From Promethearchaeota archaeon (lineage in GTDB: Archaea; Asgardarchaeota; Lokiarchaeia; Helarchaeales; RDOG01): a stretch of 64,000 bases of DNA. The notes beneath the pieces were generated by a model that ran no database searches, had not been told where the DNA came from, and saw only the letters and a program-made list of their open reading frames with translations. The position numbers were made by a program, and so were the translations under genes. The stretch spans positions 72,830 through 136,829 of the forward strand of contig RDOG01000012.1 of the NCBI GenBank assembly GCA_011365055.1. Reading direction: 5' to 3'. The stretch's first letter is position 1. Every line of letters starts with the position of its first letter. Positions 27,421 to 37,168 of this stretch are shown one piece after another.

Positions 27421-30069
27421 TTATTTATTTTTCAATATTTTTCTCAAAACGGTATGCAAGATTCCTCCGTTTTTATAATATTCTATTTCAATATTTGAAA
27501 ATAATTTGATTATAACATTAAATTTAATTTCTTTGCCTTCTTTATTTTTAGCTATTATCTCTAACTCTCCTTCTGGTTTCATGTCTTTAATTCCTTTAAT
27601 ATCAAAGACTTCAGTCCCGTTTAATCCTAATTTTACTGGATCTTCTCCTTTTTTAAACTCTAAAGGTAATACTCCCATCCCTACTAGGTTACTTCTATGA
27701 ATCCGTTCATATGACTCGGCAATGACAGCTTTTATCCCTAATAAGAAAGTACCTTTTGCAGCCCAATCCCGAGAACTTCCAGTGCCATATTCTTTACCAG
27801 CAATAATAATTAAAGGAACATTCTTTGCTTGATAATTCATAGCAGCTTCAAAAATGTTCATTACTGTATTTTCAGGTAAAAATTTTGTCCATCCTCCCTC
27901 TTTTCCTGGAATTAATTTATTTTTTATCCGAATATTTCCAAATGTGCCTCGAATCATTATTTCATGATTTCCTCGGCGGGAACCAAACGAATTAAAATTT
28001 TCTTGCTTTACACCCTTTGAAATCAAATATTGTCCCGCAGATCCATCAGGATTAATGGAGCCTGCAGGTGAGATATGATCCGTTGTAACTGAATCTCCTA
28101 AAAAAGCTAATACTCGTGCACTAATTATATCTTTAACATCTGGGACGTCTAATGGGAAGTCCTTAAAGAATGGTGGTTCTTGAATGTAGGTTGAATTCGA
28201 GTCCCAATTATAAATTTGACCTTTAGGAACATCTATATTTTGCCATAATTTTGTTCCTTCAAACACGCTGGCGTATTCTTTTATAAATAACTCTTGAGAG
28301 ACCTCATTGATAATTAATTGTTGAATTTCTTCATTTTTTGGCCAAATATCCTTTAAATAAACAGGAATTCCTGATAAATCTAAACCTAATGGTTCAGTCA
28401 TCAAATCAATATCAATAGTACCAGCTATTGCGTAGGCAACAACTAATAAAGGAGAAGCGAGATAATTAGCTTTAACAAGTAAATTTATTCTCCCTTCAAA
28501 ATTTCTATTTCCACTTAAAACTCCAGCAACTACTAAATTTTTTTCTTTAATTTCTTCAGCAATTTTTTCTGGTAAAGGTCCACTATTTCCTATACAAGTA
28601 GTACATCCATATCCAACAATATGAAAACCCAAGGTTTCTAAATAATTCAATAATCCTGCTGCTTTTAGATAATCAGTAACTACTCGAGATCCTGGAGCTA
28701 TACTTGTCTTGACGTGTGGTTTGATCTTTAATCCCTTTTTCACAGCATTTTTTGCTAGTAGACCCGCCCCTATTAAAACCCATGGATTAGAAGTATTTGT
28801 ACATGAAGTAATAGCTGCAATAACAATTGATCCATGAGATATCGTACCCTTTTCTTTTATTTCTTTTGCATTATACTCTTTTTCGAGAGAATTTTGAAAA
28901 TTTTTTTTCATATCCCTTAATTTAATTAGATCTTGCGGCCTTTTTGGTCCCGCCAGACTCGGTTCCACTTCGCTAATATTTATCTCTAAATATTCGTTAA
29001 AAAATGGATTATTTTTTTGAGATAAAAACAATCCTTGCTTTATTGTATAGGCTTTAATTAATTCGACTAGTTCTTTTTTCCTTCCAGTCATTAAAAGATA
29101 TTTTAAGGTTTCGTCATCAACTGGAAAAAATCCCATTGTAGCTCCATACTCTGGAGACATATTTGAAATAGTTGCTCTATCGGGCAAACTTAAATTTTTT
29201 AACCCCGGACCATAAAATTCAACAATTTTTCCTACAACTCCATGTTTTCTTAGCATTCGGGTTATAGTTAATACAAGATCTGTTGCTGTTATTCCTTCTT
29301 GTAATTTCCCAATTAATTTAACACCAACTACTTCTGGAATCAGCATGTAATATGGTTGACCAAGCATGACAGCTTCAGCTTCAATACCACCGACTCCCCA
29401 CCCTAAAACTCCTAAACCATTTATCATAGTTGTATGAGAATCCGTTCCAACAACTGTATCCGGAAATGCAACTAGTTCTCCATCAAAATCTTGTAAGTGA
29501 ACGACAGAAGCTAAATATTCCAAATTTATTTGATGAACAATACCCCTGCCTGGAGGAACAACTTTAAAATTGTCGAAAGATTTCTGTGCCCACCTCAAGA
29601 GCGTGTAACGCTCCTTATTTCTTTCAACTTCTTTTTCTTCATTTAAATTTATAGATTTTGCAGTTCCAAAATAATCAACTTGAACTGAATGGTCAATTAT
29701 TAATGCTGCAGGAATTAATGGGTTAATCTTAACTGGATTCCCCCCCGCTCTCTGTACTGCTGATCTTAAAGCAGCAAAATCAACAACCGCTGGTACGCCT
29801 GTGAAATCTTGAAGTATGACTCGTGAGGGAATAAAAGGAATCTCCTTATTTGGAATTTTATTTGAATCCCATTTGGCTAAATTTTCAATATGATCTTTAG
29901 TAACGAGATTATCATCAAAATTTCTTAGTAAATTCTCCAATAAAATTTTAATTGAAACTGGTAAATTAGAAATTTTTCCTAATCCTATTTCATCTAATCT
30001 GTTTATATCATAATATGCTATTTTTTTTCCATTTACTTCGATATGCTTTTTAGCCTTAAAAAGATCCAT
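27421..30069 (-). CDS. acnA: Aconitate hydratase (AcnA/IRP1 type)
   Basis: 882 aa, the length of AcnA. It interconverts citrate and isocitrate through a [4Fe-4S] cluster. Cluster cysteines are visible in AAITSCTNTSNP near residue 420 and GYGCTTCIGNSGP near 485. Other signatures are DSHTTMINGLGVLGWGVGGIEAEA near 210 and the C-terminal swivel-domain EYGTGSSRDWAAKG. Upstream are 500 bases without a gene. With PEP carboxylase it supports an oxaloacetate-citrate-2-oxoglutarate route for glutamate supply; the remaining cycle genes are not in the window. Confidence 0.95.
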   Translation of the reverse strand: MDLFKAKKHIEVNGKKIAYYDINRLDEIGLGKISNLPVSIKILLENLLRNFDDNLVTKDHIENLAKWDSNKIPNKEIPFIPSRVILQDFTGVPAVVDFAALRSAVQRAGGNPVKINPLIPAALIIDHSVQVDYFGTAKSINLNEEKEVERNKERYTLLRWAQKSFDNFKVVPPGRGIVHQINLEYLASVVHLQDFDGELVAFPDTVVGTDSHTTMINGLGVLGWGVGGIEAEAVMLGQPYYMLIPEVVGVKLIGKLQEGITATDLVLTITRMLRKHGVVGKIVEFYGPGLKNLSLPDRATISNMSPEYGATMGFFPVDDETLKYLLMTGRKKELVELIKAYTIKQGLFLSQKNNPFFNEYLEINISEVEPSLAGPKRPQDLIKLRDMKKNFQNSLEKEYNAKEIKEKGTISHGSIVIAAITSCTNTSNPWVLIGAGLLAKNAVKKGLKIKPHVKTSIAPGSRVVTDYLKAAGLLNYLETLGFHIVGYGCTTCIGNSGPLPEKIAEEIKEKNLVVAGVLSGNRNFEGRINLLVKANYLASPLLVVAYAIAGTIDIDLMTEPLGLDLSGIPVYLKDIWPKNEEIQQLIINEVSQELFIKEYASVFEGTKLWQNIDVPKGQIYNWDSNSTYIQEPPFFKDFPLDVPDVKDIISARVLAFLGDSVTTDHISPAGSINPDGSAGQYLISKGVKQENFNSFGSRRGNHEIMIRGTFGNIRIKNKLIPGKEGGWTKFLPENTVMNIFEAAMNYQAKNVPLIIIAGKEYGTGSSRDWAAKGTFLLGIKAVIAESYERIHRSNLVGMGVLPLEFKKGEDPVKLGLNGTEVFDIKGIKDMKPEGELEIIAKNKEGKEIKFNVIIKLFSNIEIEYYKNGGILHTVLRKILKNK

Positions 30070-30575
30070 CCAATCACCATCGAAAAGACTATTTGTAAAT
30101 TACCTAGATAAATTCTACTTATTTAATTTGATATTTTAAAATATTCTAAATGCTTTTTTGTATTAAAATAGGTTTAAATTTACTTTCTAGATTGCCATTG
30201 GTGAAAAATCTCGTAATTAAAATATCTATTGAAACGATAAAGATAAATAAAAAGGAAAATTTGAATTAAATTGCTTTTATTTCTAGAAATTCGAAGTTTA
30301 ATTAAATCAATTATTCCAGAATCAAGTTTTTGGAAGTCTTCTTTGATTTTATAGATTGATAGTAAAATTAATTATTTATATTAATTTTCTATCTCTGAAA
30401 GAATAAAAAATAAATATGAAATAAATGGGATAAAAATAAGAATTGCTTGATACAAAATATAATTATTTAGAAACTTGATAAAGCTCCGGTGATTAATAAG
30501 AAACGAGATTTTACTAAATTATATTAAGAACTTTAAACATTAAAAAAAAAATCCATTTTGACTAATTTTTTATAT
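30070..30575. other. Gene-free AT-rich region between aconitase and an ABC-2 transporter
   Basis: 506 bases. No frame longer than about 35 codons looks real and no tRNA or strong hairpin was recognised. It holds the promoter of the aconitase gene at its left end. The function of the rest is unknown. Confidence 0.4.
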
Positions 30576-31394
30576 CTATATATTTTTCCTATTTTCCCAA
30601 ATACATGTTAGAAATATAGAGATAATTACATAACCCATCAAATAAATTAGTACTAATATAGTATTTGGATAACCAGCAGCAAGATAACCGTAGATGGGCT
30701 TAAAATAATCGAGAGTTAATATAATTGAAGTGTATGGTATATTTAAATAATGAAACCAATATAAATCATTAAGTGGTGTAAGCATCGGTGAAATTACAAA
30801 TATTCCAACTAGTATAATGATAACAGTAAATATAGTTTTATTAAAAAATGAGTTAACTAAAAAAGTTATTGATAAATATGTAAATGATATTGCAAGAGAG
30901 AGAATAAATGATAAAAATAAAGGGTAAATACAAATTATGGATTCAAATGATGGATATATGATAAGACTAAATATTGTTATAATGATGTAATATATCATAA
31001 TCATTAAAATTATTAATAAATAACTCCCAAACATTTTACCCAAAGCCAAAATATCCTTTCTTACAGGCTGTATAAAGAGTGATAATCCAGTATTTTTTTC
31101 ATATTCATAAGATAAAGAATCGCTTGAGAATAAAACAGGAAAAAAAATTAAAATAACTGCTAAAAAACTCAAATTGCTATAATGAAAACCATTAATATTA
31201 GTTAATCCATAATAAAAATTTATACGAAGTACATAAGATAATGTTAGTGGTACGATAATACATGTAAATAGAGCTAAAAAAATAGAAATTATGACCCCCA
31301 ATAAAAGCCTTTTTCTTTCTTTTAATTTAAGAATCTCATATCTTGTTATAAAAAAAAATTGTATTAGATTCGATGGAGTTTTATTTTCTTTCAA
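30576..31394 (-). CDS. ABC-2 type transporter permease
   Basis: 272 aa with six membrane helices and the layout of ABC-2 permeases: a short cytoplasmic N-tail, a long first loop containing SSDSLSYEYEKNTGLSLFIQPVRKD near residue 90 (the usual coupling region), then paired helices. It overlaps the end of the ATPase gene by 14 bases and so is co-translated. The exported substrate is unknown. Confidence 0.88.
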   Translation of the reverse strand: MKENKTPSNLIQFFFITRYEILKLKERKRLLLGVIISIFLALFTCIIVPLTLSYVLRINFYYGLTNINGFHYSNLSFLAVILIFFPVLFSSDSLSYEYEKNTGLSLFIQPVRKDILALGKMFGSYLLIILMIMIYYIIITIFSLIIYPSFESIICIYPLFLSFILSLAISFTYLSITFLVNSFFNKTIFTVIIILVGIFVISPMLTPLNDLYWFHYLNIPYTSIILTLDYFKPIYGYLAAGYPNTILVLIYLMGYVIISIFLTCIWENRKNI

Positions 31395-32319
31395 TTTTTC
31401 CCCCCTCCATTTCCTGTAAATAAAATGATTCTAAATTCATTTGTACAGGATTGAATGAATTCATTTCAATATTTAATTTTACTAATTTTTTAAGAATTTC
31501 GTTAGGTTTAATTTTTTCTTTTTGAAAATTGATAGATAAAATATATTCTTTACTTTTTACAGATTGTATGTATTCAATTTCATTTATTTCTTGGATTTTT
31601 TTATCGGAAATTTGTTCTGTAAGTTCTATTTCAATTTTATCAGGTTTAAAAAGACTCTGAATATTCTTTAGAGAATCTTGTTTTATGATTCTTCCATTAT
31701 TTATCAGAATAACATCATCACATAATACGCCTATTTCATGAAGTAAATGGGATGATAAAAAAATTGGCCTTTCTTTTTTTATTTCAGCTAATAACTCCCT
31801 AATATCGGCCATACCTTTTGGATCTAAACCAAAAGTCGGTTCATCTAAAATTAATAAATCTGGGTCACCTAGTAATGCTTGAGCAATTGCTAATCTTTGT
31901 TTCATTCCCGTTGAATATTTACCAACTTTAACATCAATTTTTTTTAATAGATCTACAGTAATCAAAACATTTTTTATTCTTTCCTTGAGATGATTTTTCT
32001 TAATTCCTTTCAATTTGCCCAGAAAATCTAAATTTTGTCTTGCGGTAAAGAACGGATATAACATTGGGACATCGATAATTGCACCGACTCGTTTCAAAGC
32101 CTCCCTAGGATTCTTTTGAACATTTATTCCATAAAGATAGGCTTGGCCATTTTTAGGTCTTAATAAATTAGTTAATATTTTCATAGTTGTGGTTTTTCCA
32201 GAACCATTAGGTCCTAAATATCCTGTACAACCTTTTGATCTCACTTTTAAATTAATTCGATTTAAAACGCGATTATTTTTGAAATTCATAGTTAAATCTT
32301 TAGTTTCAATGCAATACAA
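31381..32319 (-). CDS. ABC transporter ATPase for the ABC-2 permease
   Basis: 312 aa. Walker A is GPNGSGKTT near residue 38, Q-loop region VGAIIDVPMLYPFFTARQNL, signature YSTGMKQR near 138, Walker B LLILDEPTFGLDP and H-loop SSHLLHE. The C-terminal 100 residues form the regulatory domain common in CcmA/NodI/drug-efflux ATPases. It forms one complex with the downstream permease. Confidence 0.92.
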   Translation of the reverse strand: MYCIETKDLTMNFKNNRVLNRINLKVRSKGCTGYLGPNGSGKTTTMKILTNLLRPKNGQAYLYGINVQKNPREALKRVGAIIDVPMLYPFFTARQNLDFLGKLKGIKKNHLKERIKNVLITVDLLKKIDVKVGKYSTGMKQRLAIAQALLGDPDLLILDEPTFGLDPKGMADIRELLAEIKKERPIFLSSHLLHEIGVLCDDVILINNGRIIKQDSLKNIQSLFKPDKIEIELTEQISDKKIQEINEIEYIQSVKSKEYILSINFQKEKIKPNEILKKLVKLNIEMNSFNPVQMNLESFYLQEMEGGKIERK

Positions 32320-32424
32320 TTCCCAAAACCCCCGTATATAAATTCAGGAAATCAAAATCACAATAATAATAATGATTGATAGTAATGATTTTTTTATCAA
32401 TTATATTATTATTTTAAATCCATT

Positions 32425-33081
32425 TTATATATTTTTTGTAATTTTTGGAAAAAATCTTCCTGTTTGAGAGATATAATCCTCATAAACCTTGCCAAACTTA
32501 TTTTTTAATACTCGTTCCTCGCCTTTTGCTTGAAAAGGAAGTGCTATTATCATGATTATTAGTAACAGGACTGATATCCAAACACCAGTAGTGATAAAAA
32601 ACATTAAAATTTCTAGTATTCCTCCAATATACATTGGATGTCTAACATACTTATATGGACCTCCTGTAGCTAATGCGTATTTCTCTTTTAATGGCTTGTA
32701 TAACCTCGTAACATTTACATTATAATAAAAATTTGCGATATCCCATCCTATAACTCCCCATAAAATAATTATTCCAACCCAATTCATCCAATAAGGTAAA
32801 TTAAATGCGATATATTGGGAAATTACAAACCACAAATTAAGTAAACAAAGTATCATTACTAGAATTTCAAGTCCTTTCGTTATTATTATAGGTAATGTAG
32901 TTCCTAATCGCGACCATAAATTTCCAGGTATTTCATTTTTAGAATTAACTTCAATTTTATCAATGAATATTGAGCCATTAGGGATTTTATCTCCTCTAAA
33001 TCTTTTTATCAATCCTAATGCAACGATAAAGAGGATGCCCATACCAAAAAAGTTTACTAAAAGTTCTAAATTGCTAAGCAT
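32425..33081 (-). CDS. Isoprenylcysteine carboxyl methyltransferase-like membrane methyltransferase
   Basis: 218 aa with about five helices. The C-terminal half carries the ICMT/PEMT SAM-binding signature: GGPYKYVRHPMYIGG near residue 140, then an EE pair (AKGEERVLKNKFGKVYEDY) near 190. Eukaryotic ICMT methylates prenylated CaaX cysteines, while bacterial relatives act on other lipids or small molecules. It lies about 100 bases upstream of the ABC ATPase, same strand. A link to lipid-anchored GTPases would be attractive in an Asgard cell, but no CaaX protein or prenyltransferase is nearby. Confidence 0.78.
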   Translation of the reverse strand: MLSNLELLVNFFGMGILFIVALGLIKRFRGDKIPNGSIFIDKIEVNSKNEIPGNLWSRLGTTLPIIITKGLEILVMILCLLNLWFVISQYIAFNLPYWMNWVGIIILWGVIGWDIANFYYNVNVTRLYKPLKEKYALATGGPYKYVRHPMYIGGILEILMFFITTGVWISVLLLIIMIIALPFQAKGEERVLKNKFGKVYEDYISQTGRFFPKITKNI

Positions 33082-33197
33082 CGTTCATCAAGAATGTTAT
33101 ACTTTTCTTTTTTTTATAAAATATTTTCTCCCAAAAATCTTAAATTTATTTAACAAATTATAAAGACATAATTCAAGATAGGTTTGGGGATTTTTAA

Positions 33198-34469
33198 ATG
33201 TCATTTAAAATAGAAACAAAGGTCACTCCTCCATTTATTAGTCAAAGATCAAATAAATATGTTGCATTTATTGTCATATTTATGGGATTAATTGCTTTGC
33301 TTGACCAATATTTAAACTTAGTCGAAACGGCTATTATTGATGATATCATCCTCGAATATTTTCTGGTGAATGACCAAACAACGCAGGGATTTTTCCAATT
33401 ATGGCAAGGTATTTATGGAATCATTGGTTTCTTTGTTTTTTTCATTAGCTGGCTTTCAGATGCTTATGGTAGACGTAAGGGCTTATTAGTTTTGATATTA
33501 GTGATGGGCATTCCTGCTGTTTTAATACCTTTTACACCCGCAGGTCCAATGGGTTTTCATTTCTTTATGATTCTTTACGGAATTGTAATAATGGGCACTC
33601 TTAGTAACGTCTGGGAAATTCCAGTAACTGAAGAATCGCCTCCTAAAAAACGCGGACTTTATGGATCTTTAGCATTTCTGATTGGATTAATTCCAATATA
33701 TGCAATAATTGCCCCCCGGATTGCATCAATTTTTAGTTGGAAGTGGGCATATGGTATAATGGGTATTCTTATGGTTGTTTGTTTAATACTTTTATATTTT
33801 ATGAAAGAACCAGAACGTTGGGAATGTTGTAAAGAGGAAAGAAAACATGCTGCATATGAATTTATTAAACAATTGAAAACGTTAGAACGTAAGGACATAA
33901 TTTTACTTGCATTATTTTCAGCTGTTTATGTTATTTGGAATATGGCTTTTAAAATGGGTGGAACAGGTGGAAAGCAATTATTTGTTTTCATAGGACAAAA
34001 AGCTCAATTTGATGGTTACATCTTGACGATAGCTGGTCTAATGACCATGGCCGGTGCAGTCATATCGGGTGTCTTAATGGATAAAATTGGTAGAAATGGA
34101 ACGCTCGTTTTTGGGGCTATTGGCTCTGTAATATCTTTTATGATGCTTCCATTTACAGCGTCTACAACACCATTATTCTTTTGGACCGTATATTTTTTTA
34201 TGCCTATTGTATTAGCGTGGATAATGGTTTATTTTTCAGAAATGTTCCCAACAAAAAATCGTGCAACTTGCACAGGAATACTATCATCAGTATCTCGTCT
34301 AGGCTATGTTTTCGGTCCAATTCTTGGTGGTTTTCTAATAAGTACTTTTAATTTTCACGTCTACTTTATAGTTGGGGGATTTCTAATGATGTTGCCCATG
34401 CTTGTATTGTTCACAAAACCTCTTGAAGCAAAAGCAAAAACCTTAGAAGAAATAGAGGCAGAACGTTAA
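33198..34469 (+). CDS. MFS transporter, sugar/organic-anion-like
   Basis: 423 aa, twelve helices. The loop 2-3 motif SDAYGRRKGLL near residue 95 and the loop 8-9 copy MDKIGRNGTLVFG near 295 define MFS. ESPPKKRGLYGSLAFLIG near 150 resembles the motif after helix 4-5 in sugar/acid porters. It is divergent from the ICMT-like gene and ends at a T-run shared with the next convergent gene. Substrate unknown. Confidence 0.85.
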   Translation: MSFKIETKVTPPFISQRSNKYVAFIVIFMGLIALLDQYLNLVETAIIDDIILEYFLVNDQTTQGFFQLWQGIYGIIGFFVFFISWLSDAYGRRKGLLVLILVMGIPAVLIPFTPAGPMGFHFFMILYGIVIMGTLSNVWEIPVTEESPPKKRGLYGSLAFLIGLIPIYAIIAPRIASIFSWKWAYGIMGILMVVCLILLYFMKEPERWECCKEERKHAAYEFIKQLKTLERKDIILLALFSAVYVIWNMAFKMGGTGGKQLFVFIGQKAQFDGYILTIAGLMTMAGAVISGVLMDKIGRNGTLVFGAIGSVISFMMLPFTASTTPLFFWTVYFFMPIVLAWIMVYFSEMFPTKNRATCTGILSSVSRLGYVFGPILGGFLISTFNFHVYFIVGGFLMMLPMLVLFTKPLEAKAKTLEEIEAER

Positions 34470-34480
34470 ATTATCATTTC

Positions 34481-34491
34481 TTTTTTTTTTT
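34481..34491. terminator. Poly-T run between convergent genes
   Basis: Eleven consecutive T follow the MFS stop by 11 bases. Archaeal RNA polymerase terminates at such U-tracts without a hairpin, so this is the likely end of the rightward transcript. Confidence 0.55.
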
Positions 34492-34496
34492 AAACC

Positions 34497-34769
34497 TTAG
34501 TTACGAGCTTTTATTTCTAAATCTTGTTTTTTATAATAAGCTCTTCCTTTGTCTGTTATAAAAACCGAAACACTATTTGATTTTTTTACATCCAATAAAT
34601 CAAAAGCGACACACGCATTTACAAATGCTGAGATAAAGTTTCTATTTCTTTTACTTTCGGCAGCAATCTCCTCTATTGAAGCAAATACTTTTCTATCGAC
34701 CGTTGCCAAGACTTTTAACAACTCATTTTTTGCCTCGATCTTATATTCTGCGGATCTATCTTCAGTCAT
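34497..34769 (-). CDS. Small winged-helix-like protein
   Basis: 90 aa, charged. The pattern FASIEEIAAESKRNRNFISAFVNAC followed by FDLLDVKKSNSVSVFITDKG looks like a helix-turn-helix plus wing, as in small archaeal transcription factors. No metal ligands or second domain. The region before its start also lies upstream of the cyclin-like gene at 34928, so it could regulate that promoter; this is inference. Confidence 0.55.
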   Translation of the reverse strand: MTEDRSAEYKIEAKNELLKVLATVDRKVFASIEEIAAESKRNRNFISAFVNACVAFDLLDVKKSNSVSVFITDKGRAYYKKQDLEIKARN

Positions 34770-34927
34770 ATATCATCACTCTATATTACATTAAATTCCG
34801 ACAATAATTTCATTTGCGCAAACATTAATAAATGTGTGTATACTCATAATAATACATTCATCCATGCATGCACTCCCGGATGCATCCCCTTTATCCTATT
34901 CCATATCATCGTCTTCGAGGAAATTTC

Positions 34928-35527
34928 ATGTTTAAAGCATTTATCGTTAATGATAGACAAGTAAAAAATGTTTTATCAGATGCAAATAATATATATGAAG
35001 AAGCTAACATCATTCCTTCTATAAAAGAAGAATGCTTAAAAGTTTTATTTAAATACGTGGAAAAAAAAGTATTCAAACACTTCCCTACGGAAATACGAGA
35101 AATTTCTGCTGCTATAAATTACATAATTGAACGAAATCCTCATTCCTATCCCAATGAAATGTCTAGAGAGTTCATCGCACGAAGATTTGATATTAAGGTT
35201 TCTTCACTTGACTGGCACATAAAAAATCTAATTGAAGAATTAAACATAACTAAAATTCAAGATAAAGCTGGGAATCCATATTTTTTTGAAGATTTATCAC
35301 TAATAAATTCGATTATTATTTCACAATGTAATGAAATCTTAGGAACTCATATAATTTTCTCAATATTAGACGATAAAATTCTGGATATTGACATAATTAA
35401 AGAAGAAATTTGTGATTTAATATTAAACAGGCTGAAATTAATTCCTAAAACATTTCAATTCAGCCTACAATATATAATCGTATCCCTGATACAACCTATT
35501 ATTGATAAAATTATGGAGGGAAAATAA
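34928..35527 (+). CDS. Cyclin-box/TFB-like protein fragment, ends at an in-frame TAA
   Basis: 199 aa from ATG 34928, with GAGG ten bases upstream; longer starts run through unlikely sequence. Residues 40-110 read like one cyclin repeat of transcription factor B: a helix with ISAAINYIIERNP, then SREFIARRFDIKVSSLDWHIKNLIEEL. No zinc ribbon is present. After IMEGK comes a single TAA, and the same frame then stays open for 93 more codons encoding a winged-helix-like segment. The gene is therefore either recently truncated, mis-sequenced at one base, or has a short product. Family assignment is tentative. Confidence 0.5.
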   Translation: MFKAFIVNDRQVKNVLSDANNIYEEANIIPSIKEECLKVLFKYVEKKVFKHFPTEIREISAAINYIIERNPHSYPNEMSREFIARRFDIKVSSLDWHIKNLIEELNITKIQDKAGNPYFFEDLSLINSIIISQCNEILGTHIIFSILDDKILDIDIIKEEICDLILNRLKLIPKTFQFSLQYIIVSLIQPIIDKIMEGK

Positions 35528-35809
35528 TTTAATCCAGATCGATATCAGTACGTATTTTTAGAAACAATTCAAACTTTGATTACATTTAAAGAAAAAAATG
35601 TTAATATAACCAACGCCTCCAAAATTAGGAGAAAAATAGAAGAAAAATTGCATTTTTTTGTTTCTCCTATCAAATTAACAAAGAGAATTTCTATTAATTT
35701 ACAATTTCTTAGGAAATCAGGTTATTTACAGCAATTATCAGGAAAAAATTTTTTCATACCTGATGAATTCATTGAAAAAGGGAATAAAATTATAAAAGAA
35801 TTAACATAA
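35528..35809 (+). pseudogene. C-terminal remnant in frame after the TAA of the preceding gene
   Basis: 93 sense codons follow the TAA in the same frame, beginning FNPDRYQYVFLETIQTL. There is no ATG or GTG at the front and only a TTG at 35576. The end, LTKRISINLQFLRKSGYLQQL, looks like a recognition helix and wing. It reads as a natural continuation of the preceding protein, giving about 293 residues together, so it is best seen as the cut-off end of one gene. Confidence 0.5.
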
Positions 35810-35865
35810 TATATTTTTTTTCATTAAAAGAATTTTTAAATTTCCATTTAACTAGTTAAAACGCT

Positions 35866-35955
35866 ATGAATATTATTGGAATTGAACTTCTTCAAGGAAT
35901 AATCACTTTAATTTTTGTTATAAGTTTCATTATTGTTGATATAAGAGTACTGTAA
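35866..35955 (+). CDS. Possible 29-residue membrane peptide
   Basis: ATG 35866 opens a frame of 29 residues, MNIIGIELLQGIITLIFVIS then FIIVDIRVL, which is one hydrophobic helix with a charged end. It may be a real micropeptide or the broken N-terminus of a membrane protein. No Shine-Dalgarno is obvious. Confidence 0.2.
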   Translation: MNIIGIELLQGIITLIFVISFIIVDIRVL

Positions 35956-35974
35956 AAGATTTTTGGAGTGATTT

Positions 35975-37057
35975 TTAATACGGGTCATAACGTATACTTG
36001 TTTGTAAAAAATCAGAAAGTTCTTGAACTATTCCACATTTTAAATTATATTTTTTAAATAATGAAAAAGACTCGTCTAAAATTTTCCAATGTATTTCTAG
36101 TCGTTCCATTTTTTCATTCCAAAAATATAATTCCTCTGGAATCTCAAAATTCTCTTCAATTAACGTCTTAATTCTTAATTTTTCGTCTTCATTTTCCCAA
36201 GAAATAATCCCTTTAAGTAGAAGTCCATCATCTGTTACGACTTCATAGGGTTTTTTAACATTTTTAGCTGTTCTTTTCATTCGATTTTTAAATTGAAATC
36301 CATCTTTTAAGCTTGTGGTACAAAAATGAATATTTATGGTTAATTTATTAAGTGCCCAATTCATGAAATCCATAGTAACTTTCTCTGATCCATTAATTGC
36401 AACAAGAGAATCTTTTTTTAATGTAAATCCTTTTTTTCTTAACGCATCTGCATTTGTTTCTGAAAATTCAAATTCATTAATATTAAAAAAATCTAATTGA
36501 TTTTTGCTTAGAAAAAGACCCAATTTTTTTAATTCATCAAGATTAATAGCAGGAACTTCTGCACCAACTGTAAACCCAATTTTTTTCGCATCCACCATTA
36601 AGCTCCATTGATTTTCCTCCACGTGAAACCTAATTTCGTCCAATCCTGCTTGTTTTAATCTTTTTAAATTTTCAATCGTCAAATGAGGACTTGAGCAACA
36701 ATATAAATGAATATGAAATTGATCCCCAAATTGCTTTTTTAGCATCGAGATATAATTCAATGTTTTATCAATGACTAAAAGAGGATCGCCACCTGTAATG
36801 CCTGCACCCTTTGCGTTCATTTTTTTTACCTCAACAAGAACATCCTCAAATGATGTTACAGGTCTATCATTCGCAAAAATTACATTTTTTCCCTTACGCT
36901 CTTCTGATATTGGACAATAATGTGCACACATTTCCGGAAGTTTGCATAATCCTGTGATAAAAATAACTAGCTTCTTTCCCTCAATGCAAAGCTTACAACC
37001 CACTGGAAGAGTTCCAATTAGAAATGAAGCTGCTTTTGTTTTTCTAATTCGATTCAT
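35975..37057 (-). CDS. Radical SAM protein with an unusual cluster motif
   Basis: 360 aa, related to the archaeal group once described as pyruvate-formate-lyase-activase-like (COG2108 type). Before the cluster there is an extra Cys pair (GCKLC). The cluster region reads GLCKLPEMCAHYCPISEER, so the spacing is C-x5-C-x3-C instead of C-x3-C-x2-C. The rest fits: FANDRPV, GAGITGGDPLL (SAM-binding GGE-like), HLYCCSS, and LDEIRFHVEE. The C-terminal 110 residues are a separate, substrate-specific domain. It is divergent from the PRTase-type regulator. The reaction is unknown. Confidence 0.8.
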   Translation of the reverse strand: MNRIRKTKAASFLIGTLPVGCKLCIEGKKLVIFITGLCKLPEMCAHYCPISEERKGKNVIFANDRPVTSFEDVLVEVKKMNAKGAGITGGDPLLVIDKTLNYISMLKKQFGDQFHIHLYCCSSPHLTIENLKRLKQAGLDEIRFHVEENQWSLMVDAKKIGFTVGAEVPAINLDELKKLGLFLSKNQLDFFNINEFEFSETNADALRKKGFTLKKDSLVAINGSEKVTMDFMNWALNKLTINIHFCTTSLKDGFQFKNRMKRTAKNVKKPYEVVTDDGLLLKGIISWENEDEKLRIKTLIEENFEIPEELYFWNEKMERLEIHWKILDESFSLFKKYNLKCGIVQELSDFLQTSIRYDPY

Positions 37058-37168
37058 ATTAATTCAAGATATTTTTTCAGCTACTTGTTTTTATTTTAGA
37101 ATATAAATCGTATCGATTTTAACATCTTCATGTATAAATTTAATTAGGAGTTCTTCGTATATATAGAT

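Noticed and set aside
30070..30575. CRISPR array or RNA gene in the large gap
   Set aside because: No regularly spaced repeats and no stable fold recognised; only AT-rich sequence.
35528..35809. Stop-codon recoding with pyrrolysine
   Set aside because: The stop is TAA, not TAG, and no pyrrolysine genes or recoding hairpin were seen.
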